The position numbers and the translations under genes are program-made. DNA of 21,984 nucleotides from a virus. Numbering within the stretch: position 1 is the first letter of the stretch; the number at the start of each line of letters is the position of its first letter. Of this stretch, positions 1 through 12,000 are shown piece by piece. The DNA lies in IMG/VR virus record IMGVR_UViG_3300006805_001739, positions 1 through 21,984 of that record, one strand, 5' to 3'. The notes under the pieces are model-generated. The model did not search any database and was not told the origin of the DNA. It saw nothing but the letters and a program-made list of their open reading frames with translations.

Positions 1-3000
1 CTAATGCTGCTTCATTTGAAGAGGAATACGATAATCAAGCAGACATTATAGAGGGTGAACTCAGAGGAGAACCTACACCTACTGAAGCTGAACCAAGTAC
101 ACCTGAACCAACGGTAGAAGATACTCTCACAGCTAAGCTAGAGAAAGCTAAAGAAGATGCCTTAAATGAGCTAGAAGACTTATTTAAGGAAGCAGGGAAA
201 GGTCTCAAGCAGAATGCTGATCCAGTACTGATAACTAAGATCATGGCTGCTACAGTTAAGCTTACTGGTATCTACTTTGCATTGGGTACTATTAAGTTTG
301 CTGATTGGGCTAAAGCTATTCTTACTGATCTCAAGAAAAGAGGTGTAGATCCTGAAGATGTTAAGCCATTACTTAAACAGGCTTACTTAGCTACTGCTGC
401 GTCTTCAGAGGTTAAAGATGAAATACTTGATCAGATGGATGATGCTAAGACTGTACGTGCATTCGATATAGATAGTTTGTTACTTGGTTCAAAAGATACA
501 AAAGAAGTTCCTAAAGGTAATGGAGAAATCAAACTGAATGAGGGTCAAGAGAAAGCATTCAGTGAGATTATGACATTCCTTGAGAATACTGACCCAAGTG
601 TAAATACACATACCTTGATTGGTGCTGCAGGTACAGGTAAGACAACTATTGTTAATAGTATCCTTAAGGCTCTACGTGAAGCAGGAAGTGTCTATGGTAC
701 GGTTGTACTTACTTCTCCTACTCATCGTGCTAATACAGTTACCATGAGTAAGAATAAGAGTGAGAAAGTACAGACGTTACATAAACTACTTAATCTTTTG
801 CCCTGGATCGACTTAGATAAGTTTAGTGATTATGATTCCAGTAAGGTAACTTTTAAAAGGGGTGATAGTGAAGACGACACAGGATTCCCTAGTAGTGGGT
901 TAGTTATTGTTGATGAGAGTTCAATGATTGGAGACGATCTATATGACTTTCTTATCAAGAGTCTTGATGCTAATCCAGGTGTTAAGATTTTATTTTTAGG
1001 TGATGCAGCACAGTTACGTCCTGTATCTAAAAAGAATAAGAATGGTGAGCGAGTAGGTATCAAAGATGATGCAAAGGATTCTAAAGCATTAACTGAATCT
1101 AATAGTGTGTCTATTCTTACAAAAGTAGAAAGAGCTGAGAATAGTGCATTATTGGGTGAGTCTGTGTATTTGAGAAATGGGAAAGGAAACTTCTCTGATA
1201 CCAATAATATGACTGACTCTAATGGTGTTGTTTTCTTAAATGAAAAGAAAACTTTCATAGATAAAGTAGTGGATATGTTCAAGTCTAAGGAGTTCTTGAA
1301 AGATCCATTATTAGTTAGAGTAGTGGCATTTAGGAATGAAGTTATTAAGGATCTTAATAATAGAATTCGTGAAGGTATCTATGGTAAGAATCCACCTGAT
1401 TACGTTGTTGGTGAATTACTCTTAGGTTACAACGCTTATGGTAAAGCTAATCCAGGTGGGATACTACCTATCGCTAATGGTGTGGACTACATCATAGATA
1501 AGATTGGACCAACAGAAAGTAAAGAAATATTAGGTGTTTCGGTACTCACAGCAGAAATCACTTTTCATGACGTTTTTGGTTTAGCTAAATCAAAGAAATT
1601 ACGTTTCATTCTTCCATCAAATACTGAGGCTACATGGACTGCATTAGGTCTAGTAGGAGATAAGTTTCTTACTCATGATGCCAACGGTAAGTTTATACCT
1701 GAGAGAGATACTCGTGCACGATACAAACGTAAGAAACCTTTTGAAGAAGTATTAGGTGAGTATGTATTCCCTCGTGATATTGGTGTAATGGAAAAGAAAA
1801 AGGGAGATACAAAAGAGAAGCTACGTCCTATCCATAATCAAACTATTAACTATGGCTATGCACATACTATCCATAAATCTCAAGGTGGTACTTATTCTTA
1901 TGTGTTTGTGGAAGGTAGAGATATTGATTCACCTGATGCAGACTTGAATAAGAGACTTCGTTACGTAGGTACAACTAGAGCCAAGAAAGGAGCATTCATT
2001 TATGTTGGTCCTGGTGTAGCAATAGATACATCTAAACCTGTTACCTATCTATCCTTTACTCCTGCAGATGCTAAGGATAAATCAAAGGTAGAGACTCCGA
2101 TTATTGAGGAGACTCCTAAAACAGTTGATCCTATTTTGGGTGCTTACACCAATCACTCTGGTGGTGCGAAAGGCTATGATGCTGAGTGGGACATTATAGG
2201 ATCTGAGTTTGGTTTCAATAATAACAACCATTACTTATTACCTGTAGATGGTGATGTTGCAGATCCAAGATTGAAAGCTAAAGGTGTTAAGCCTGTAGAT
2301 GCTACAAAAGATATTGGTCAAGTGGCTGCTACTGGACAAGCGACAGGTGAGGCTCAGGTAGCTGTAACAGAAGCTGAAAGACTCATGGGCAGAATAGCCC
2401 CTAACCACACAACACGTAATACTAAGAAGATTAGAAACTATGCTCAGGTTAAGAATGCTGATGGTATTTTTGCTATTGGTTCCTTAATACCTAAAGGTGC
2501 AGAGATTACTATTGCACAAGGTAAAGAAACTAGAACTGCTTTAGTACCACAAGTAAATGGAGGTACAAGTGTTGCTGTACAGTTAGGTATTATGATGGGT
2601 AAGCCTACCTATGTATTTAACCAAGTAGAGAATGATACCTATGCAGAAGGATGGCATAAATGGGATGCAGCTAAAGAGGATTTTGTACCCACAGGCATAC
2701 CTGTACTGACTAAAAACTTTGCAGGTGTAGGCACATCATCAAATACAACAGAGCAAGGTAAGCAAGCTATCAGAGATGTGTATCAGAAGACTTTAGATTC
2801 CTTGAATGAATCAGAATCTAAGACTACTGGTACATCTATAGATGCTTCTAATATCTATGATAGATTGAATCCTAGTAAGACTGTTACAGAGAATGTAGCC
2901 TTAGAGTCATGGTCTAATCTTAAAGATGCTACTGAAGCCATTACTGATAAAGCAGTTATTTCTACTCGTATTAAGGGTTCTAATGAACATTTTGGTAATC

Positions 3001-6000
3001 CATTTAGCTCTACAGTAGCAGGGTTAATCAAGACTAAGAGTACAGAAGAGAGTGTAGTACGTTACCTTGATTGGATCCTATCTGAGACTACAGATATCAA
3101 CCCTGAGCAACATGCTTGGATCAGAGAGCAACTCAAGTCTCAAGCATTAGTGGGTAAACCTATCCTTTATTACAAAGAATTGGGTGAACCATCTCATGCT
3201 AACGCTTTAGATTACTTAATCAATACTGAGTTTAAAGTTGATCCAGAAGTTGCTACCGAGACTCAAACTATCAATCCTGAGTATCGTGGTAAGGTTATTC
3301 TTGCTCATGCAGGCACAGGTAAGAGTTTTGCTACTAAGTCTAATCCAGACATTGTTGATGGTGATGTACTGTACTATCAAGCAACGAATACAATTATTGA
3401 TAAGTACAATAAAGCCAATGGAGAGAATGTACCTAAGATTAAAGATGTAACAGGTACTCGTGGTGTATTTGATGCTTGGGGTGAATATGGAGATAAAGCA
3501 GCTATTCAAGCATTAGAAGTTCTTAAGGTTAGTAACAAAAATGTTGTAGGCGAACTCAGTAAAGTTACACCTACTGATGTAGCCAAGTGGAAGAAGTCAT
3601 TACTAGGTGGTGACAGTGACACCAAAGCTATTGCTACCTTAGAGAAGTATTTAGTTAGCAAGACTGAGATAGATAGTCGTAAAGCTGAAGCTATAAGACG
3701 TAGAAATGAGATCTATCAAGAATATGCTAAGCAAGCAAGAGCATTAGCTGACTCAGGTAAGACTGTGCTTTCGTCTTCTATTCGTCCTGAGTTAATAGCT
3801 GTAGCAGATATAGTTATTGCACAGAATGATGTTAATTTCATTGCTAAGAACTTAACCAGTAGTGAACGAGTAAATCAAAACAGTGAGGTAGATCTTGGTA
3901 AGATTCAGAAGAAGATAGATAAAGCTATACGTGTAGAAGGTGAATTAGGTAATAAAGGTAAGCGTATTACTTTAAAGAACCTAGGTGATAAGCAATTCAT
4001 ATCAGATCTACTGTTTGGTTCAGATGAGGTCATAGCAGAGTCTGTAATTGATGAAGGAGTGTCAGTACATGGTAAGCCTAAGCTTATGTCTAAGCCTATT
4101 AGAGAGATTGATAATGAGCTTCCTGTGGGAGGTATGAGTGTATTCACTGGAGCAGCTAATGTTACCCCACGTGAGAGACAAGCAGCTCAAGCTAAGATTA
4201 TCAACTCACCCAATACTACAGAGACAAAAGTAGTAGCTCCTATAAAGCGTAAGGATGGTTCTACTACTCCAGGTAGGACAACGAAGATTGAGATATCTGG
4301 CTTACAAAAAGCTAATTTAGTTGTAGCTAGTTTCTATCAGAAAGCTAAGTCTAATTCTGTTGTAGTAGCTATTAAAGACTTCTTTACTACTCACTTCTCT
4401 AATGACACTTCAGCTAATGAGTTCTTAGATAAGTTCTTAGGTAGACCTGCTACACCTGAGGAATTAAATCTTATTAGGGTATTCAGGGATTTCCATACTA
4501 AGAGAATTCAACCTAATGTCAGATCATTACTTACAGGTTATGCACAATTAGGTGATTTTAAGCTTACTGATTATCTTACTTATTTGTTTCCTGATGAGGC
4601 AAATCCTTCATTAGATGAAAACATTGTTACTGCTATAAGTGCTGCAGCATTCTCATTCTTATTGGAGAAGTCAGGTAAGTTCACTCATGCAGAAGAAGAT
4701 GTAGCAGAGCTATTAGGGTTAGACGAGAAGACTCCTATCCCTCATGTAGTTATGAGACGTTATCAGAATGTTGGTAGCTCAAGGGCTGCTATTGTAAGTT
4801 ATCTAGGTAGAAGTATCTTTGAGACTCTCTCATTGAAAGTACAACAAGATGCTACAGAAGAACGTAAACAGAGAATGATCAATGCCTTTGGTTCATTGGC
4901 TTACAACATAATGGCTAAAGAAGGATTACTTCAAGTTACTGAGGTACTTAATAGTGTGGTGGCAGGTGACATAGCTCGTGTTACTGGTCAGACTACTGAC
5001 CACACAGTTAAGAATGATGAAACATTAAAAGGTGATCATGTTAGAGGATTCACTACTTATGCACGTGTTGCTTATGATACTAAAACCAAGAAAAGTAAAC
5101 GTGGTGATTGGTTATATGAGAATAACGCTAAGCTACGTCCAGATATTCAAGAGTATAAAGATGCAGCTAGAGGTGTCTCTTCTGTATTAAACAACCTCTT
5201 TGGTATTACCAACGTAGATACTGCTCCATTGTTCAAAGAACCAAAAGGATTGAACCAAGAGTCTACTGATCAGTTAGGTACACAAGTACCTTCAGCACTC
5301 AAAGACAATACTGAACAGATGATGAAGAAGAAGTACGTACCAAATGGTGATACGTACAAAGCTATGCTTCATTTGAGGGATAACAACACAGAAGCTTTAG
5401 AAGCGATGATAGGCGTAGTATCTGATGAAGACATAGCAAAGATGCATGTCACTCAGAGAAGCTCTGTAATCAGCACTAATGAGGGTCTGAGACGTAGTTT
5501 AGAGAATGGTCTTGCTTTTGTTAGTTCTGTGCCTACCACAGAAGGTCAATATGCTCCTATCTACTTACCTATGAAAGTATGGGTACTTAATCGAGTAGGT
5601 GTTACTTCTAACTTGTTTAATGAACAAGGAGACAAGGTACATCGTGCACTCACAGTAATGAGCCAACATGTTCAAACTATTGCTGCTACCCAGCCTTTAG
5701 TAAATGGTGAGATATCCCTTGTAGGTAGAGCACTACTTGGTGCTGCTGCATACATGGAAGAGATCACATTATCTATTGGTAAGGTGGCAGTAGATAAGAC
5801 TGCAGCAAGTGTCTATTTACCTGCATTGATGGAATATCTATCACTGGATCGAGTGAGTTCTGCTATTGCTTCTTATGGTAAGTTACAAGACGGTACTGCA
5901 ACAATGGAAGACATTACTGCAGTGAGAGACCTAGTCATTGAGTTTGGTGGTGGAGCTATGTCTCTTGCATCAGTCAATGTGCTGTATCAACTATCTACTA

Positions 6001-9000
6001 TTAAGGATGGTAAAGCTACACTCAAGACTGAAGGAGAAGTAACTACTAATGTTGCTATTGGATCAGATGGTGTAACTAATGGTATGGCTCTCTCTATGCT
6101 TGTTTATGGTATTGGGAGACCTAGAAATAAACAGGGAGCTACAGTTAACAGTCTACACAATGCAGCAGGTTATTTTTATGTAGGAGATAAACAAGAGACT
6201 CTAATGGCGTATCGTAGTAGTGGTGCTGATGATTTGTATCAGCAACTAGCTAGGATTCAAAAAGACCTATGGAACACACTAGTTACTAATAATAGAAACC
6301 CTGTAGAGCAAGCTAAGCATGCTGCTTTAGCTTTCTTTGATCCTAAGTTTGGTGAGAGAGCAGGAGCAAAGGTAGGCTTAGTACCCTTTGTTTATGGTTC
6401 AGGTTTCACTTCTATTAAGGCAGCACAGTCACGTGCATTCATCAGCTCTATCTACGCTACTATGGCTAAGTTAGCTAGTAGTAATGGTGGTAATCCTACA
6501 ACAGCATCTATAGTCGAGTTTGATACCCACTTGTCTGCTCTATTGGGTAAGCCTGAAACATTTTTAACGAATGCTGTTTTAGCAGCTAGGGAAGGTTTAA
6601 CAGTTAAAGAGGAGCTTATTAAGGCTAAGGTAGATGCCATTCTTGAGACTGAATTGACTCCTAATATGATTGATAAGATTACAGAAGTTGAGTCAGGTAT
6701 AAGGGGTACCATCACACAGAATGCAATGAAAGTCATGTCAGGAGATTTGATTGCTGCTCGTGGTAGAGTCAATAACTTAGCCAGTTTAGGCTTTGACATC
6801 TTTAAAGGTTTGTTTGACTTCACTCGTGATGAGACTTTAAAGAACCTAGAATCTCAAGGGTTAACTAAGTATCGTGTAGCTCAAAATGGCGATAGAATAA
6901 CTTTAGAAGGTCTTACTGTTAAACAGATGGATCGTCTAATGGCTGATCTAAATAAGTATGGTCCTGTTGTAGTCTCTGTTGCAGGTACTTATTCAACTAA
7001 TCCAGTTGAGTCAGCTCATGCTATGTACATTGTAACTAAGGTACCTCAGACTGCTGAATTACCTGTTTCTAAGTTACATATCAAAACTCAGTTTGATATT
7101 AAACACACACCTAACAGTGCTACTGTGCCTACATTCAGTAACTTTGAATCTCCACTATACACAATCACTATTGAGTACAGAGGTCCTGCTAATAACGCTT
7201 CTATTGTTCAAGCTATGGATGCTTGGGTAACTACTCAGGTATCTTCTAAGTTTGATGCATTGAACCACCATGATGAGAATGCCTCAGGGGTTACTGAAGC
7301 TGTCGCTATGGCCCAGTTCCAAAACAAAGTATTGTTTGATGCAGCACTCCAGTATGGTGTGTACAAAGAAGTATTAAGGGGTTCTTTATTCAGACCACTT
7401 AGAGGGATTATCAAATATGGTGAAAGCTCTACAGGTAAAGAGACTGATGCATCTTCTGAGTTAGCTAGACGTAACTTTGCTGTAGAGCTGAGCAAAGGAA
7501 CTTTTAGTAGCTTAAAACAATATGCAGATGAAAACTTTAATATCAAAAATAAAACTAGTTACTCTGACTTATTAAAAGCCATTGTTACTGCAATGTATGA
7601 CGTAGAGGTTAATAAGGTTTCAGCCTTAAAAGGACTATCTGCGATATCCCAGTACAGCTTAGAAGGTGGTGAGTACAAGATAACACCTAGAGATAAGCAA
7701 GCTATAGAAGATAAAATAGCTGCTTTAAAGGAAGAGTTAGCTTTGGACTTAGAGGTAGCTACTAAGTTAGGTAAAGACTTAGATAAGCTTTACTTCAGTA
7801 CTATTACTACGCCTAAAGCTCAAGCTAAACCTGAGGTAGTTAGAACCATTGGTTCAAATGGTAGAGTGACTCAACGTAGTACTAAAAAGATTAAGTTCAG
7901 AAGAGCAGGTGATCAAAGCAACATATTGAATCCTGTTTACTTGGGTAATGATTTCCTTGTAGTAAATGACGGTATAGTTGATGTAGCGGCATCTATTGCC
8001 AATATAGACTTCAGTGGTACTTACATGGACTCTGCATTAGGTAAGGCAATGCTTAAGCTGATACTCAGTAGTTTACCTAAAGGATTAACAGTTCAGTATT
8101 TAACTCCTGATAACGTAACACCTGATATGGCTAAAGCTTTGGTAAATCCTAATGCTAAAGATTCAGCAGTGGATAAGCTATCCAGAGGCGACTCATGGTA
8201 CTACAACAACAATATTGTAATAGCTGTTGATGGTAGAGGTCATGCTGTCAGTCTGATACATGAATTAGTTCATGCTGTTACTTCTGCTACTGTAGGTATA
8301 GGTGGTGATCCTAATACCATTGATGCCTTTACCAGACTATCCGATAGACTGAAAGAGTATGCAGCAGATAACGCAGCTAGTATCAGTCCCCATACCTTGA
8401 AGAAGATTGAGTATGCTACAGGTAAGTTAAGTGAGTTCATTACAGTCATGCTCACTGAGCAAGACGTATTTGAATTAGCTCGTAAGATTCCTACTTCTCT
8501 TAAAACTAGAACCAGAAGTGCTAATACAAAAGGCATGGCTACTCTATTAAAGGACTTCCTTACTGTAATAGCTGATTACTTTAGATCTAAAGTAAATGCA
8601 GCAAAAGACAGTTTAAATGGTATGGAATCTTTGTTGGAATCTACGTTAGTTATCGCTATGGATGCTATACAACTCAACAAGACTTACTTTGATTCAGGTA
8701 CTAGTGAAGACTTTGAAGGGGAGTTAGATAATGACTTGGATAATAAGAAAGCAGATGCTGTAAGACTTGTAACAGAGTTTAGAGCACAAGAGGTATTTGA
8801 AGCATTACCTTCTTCTGGTGACTTAGAAGCAGACCAAAGACTATCAGCTTTAATGTTATCCATTATTGATAGTACATATACCCCTATATCCAACTCAAGA
8901 GCAAATACTACTTACACTCCTAATGAAGTATGGGGTAAAGCCATTAGTGAAGGTAGAACGCCTTATGGTACTGGAGCGATAGCTGCAGGATTTGAGTTGA

Positions 9001-12000
9001 GTCAGCGTGAGTTGTTTGCTATTGAAGCATTAGAAGTCACTGTGAAGGGTGTTATTGATTCAGGTATAGTAAGTCCTGCATACAAAGAACTCTTAAAAGT
9101 TTTTGATACAGCCAAGACTGTATTAAGTGCAAAAGACTTCCATAAAGGTGATTGGTCTAAAGCAACTGAGCATCAAAAAGAAGTTGCTGAAGCTAAGCAT
9201 AGATACCTATTCAACATTGCTCAAAGTGCCAATGGTAGAAGTGACTTCATGAGTAAGTTTGTTGCTATGGCTCTAGGTAGTCATGAAGTACATGCATTAC
9301 TTACTTTCAGTGAAAAGAAAGCTAAAGCTAAGGATTCTACTTTACTTTCTAAAATTGAAGCTATGTATGAACATGCATTACGTTGGGTATCTGGATACTT
9401 AACAAATACGTCTACTTACCAACAGGCTAAGGATAAATTACCTATCTTGGTTCGTAATCTTGTGGATATTGATCATAAGAAGAGAGATCAAGCAGTTGGT
9501 AATGTGTTTGATAAATTGAATGTGGGTGTAGGTAAACTAGATAAGTTCATTAAAGAACGTGGAAATAAACTAGATGCTTCTTTAACTAAGCTGGTTGATG
9601 GTACTAAGTATCCTCGTATTGCAGGTGTAACTAAGACTGCAGGTATCATTGCAGGTGGTAGGGCAATGGACTTACTTGACTTGGCTCAACAGTACAGAGA
9701 TCTAGCTAATCCTGGTAAGCCTCTTGGATGGAAGGCTGAAATACTCAATGAGATGGCTACACCAAGCAAAGCTAAGCAGGCTGTATTGCGTTTACTACGC
9801 AGATATACCTTGATTCAGACTGGACGTAAGAATCACTCTAGTACGACTGTAGAGGCTCTCCTTGAGAGTTTTGCTGATGGTGGTATGAAACTATCTAAGA
9901 GTGATAAAGAAGCTCTTACATACGGTGTATTGCGTACAGATATGCAGGTATTGTTCTCTAAGTATGGTCGTATAGGTTTAAGAAGACTCTTGAGTTCTCC
10001 TCAATTCTTGGATCAAAGAATTCAAGAACTAGAGGTTGATGTCACTGATCCTCTACATCGTGTAAGAGTTAAAGACTTAGCCTTCTACATGACTACAGGT
10101 GAGACAAATGACATGCTTGCAGAGAATGCATTATCTATTGCTAGAAATGTAGGTATGCAGACTGTAATGAAAGAGTCTGAGGTTGATCCAGACTACTTAA
10201 GTAAACTGGATGAGTTAATCTCTTTAAGAGCTTTAGAGTACATGGATACTCATCATAAAGACTCATTGATTAAGATCATGGATATTGAGAATGCTCGTAC
10301 AGAGGGTAGTGCTAATGGTGTAGAAACACTTATGCGTTACCACAAGCGTATTCAAGAAGATGCTAAGGATGCGCTCTATGAGGGTAATACTACTGCATTT
10401 GTTAAAGGATACATTCCTGATATCACAGATCCCCATAGAGAGATCAAAGTAGTTACTACAGAGGCAGAAAGAAAACAGATGAAGGATATGGGTTATACGT
10501 TTGTAAGAGCGTATAGATCTCATCCCTCTGAGCCTGGTGGTGGTACTCGTTATGTTTACGTGACTGAAGCATCTAGTAAAACTAGATACGTATCAGGTGC
10601 AGTGAGTATGACAGGTAAGGTTAAGAATGGTACGTCTATATTCGCTAACAGTGACCTATCTTATGTGGGCGAACACAACGTCATCAGAAGGGAAACTGAC
10701 TTAGCTAGAGAACGTATTCTTAACATCAATCCTAGCAGCTATGATCCAAGAGTAGATGGTACTAGAGGTGTTGCTCCTACCTACTCTAATGGAGGTACTA
10801 TCATTGACTTTAGATACGTACATTCTCATGCCACTAAAGATTCCTTGCTAAGTCGTAACAATAACTTTGCTAAGGTTCTAGGTGCATTTGCAGGTTCTAA
10901 CTTTGATAAGGTTAGTACTTCTGATCATAACAAAGCAGTAATAGATGTAATCACTGCTGACTATCAAGAGAACTATACTAGGTATCCTAGATCCTTTGTG
11001 GAAGTAGGACCTGATTCACCTGATCCTAGAGTACGTGCAATGTACTTCATGTTACCTGAAGATACTCGTAACTACGTACAGTCTATCTGGGGTAAAGGAA
11101 CACCTATGTATATTCGTAATACTTTGCTTTTACCCTTATTTGGTACTAGTAAGTATACGATTGGCTTAGCTTTTGATAAAAACCCAGAGCTACGTAATCT
11201 ACCTGAGAGAATTATTACAGGTGTATTTAGTGCAGTGTTTAAGGACACAGCTAAGTTACGTGCTCTACAAGCAGAGACACTAAACCAATCTTTAGTTAGC
11301 TGGTATAAGAGTACTGTGGTTATTAGAAACTTAACTACCTTAATGGGGAACCAAGCAAGTAATACAGGTATTCTTTTAGCGATGAATGTACCTGCTACAG
11401 ATATCTACAGAAATAGTGTATTGGCATACAGAGCAGGTATGGATTACATGAGTGATACCAGAGAGTTAATCAGAGCACAGAATGCAATGAACACTGGTAT
11501 AGGTAATGCTGCTGTACATCTACAGACTATTCGTAAGCATAGTGATTCATTGGCTCGTAATCCTCTTAAAGAGTTCTTAGATGCAGGTATGTTGACTACG
11601 ATTGTAGAGGATGTATCTCTTGAGATTAACGATTATGAGTATAAGAGTAGACTAGAGCAGAAGATTGACGATCAACTAGATAAACTTAATCCTACTATAC
11701 GTAAGATTGGTGCTACCTTATTAGTTGCTCCTAGTACTGAGTTGTATCAGAAGTTAGCTACATTAACTCAGTTATCTGATTTTACTGCTAAGTATGTTCT
11801 TTATAGCCACATGCGTAATAAATCTGAGGAGAAATTGAGTCATGAAGATGCATTAGCTTTAGCCGATACTGTTTTCATTAACTACGATGTACCTACGTCA
11901 ATGGAACTTCAGTATGGTAATGATATGGGTTTCTTAATGTTTACTAAGTACACCTTGCGTGTTCAACGTGCAATGGCTTACTTAATTAAGAACCATAAAG

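Noticed and set aside
6452-6823. A 123-codon leftward frame inside the giant gene
   Set aside because: It is a shadow of the coding frame; similar antisense frames recur along the giant gene without ribosome sites or recognisable domains.
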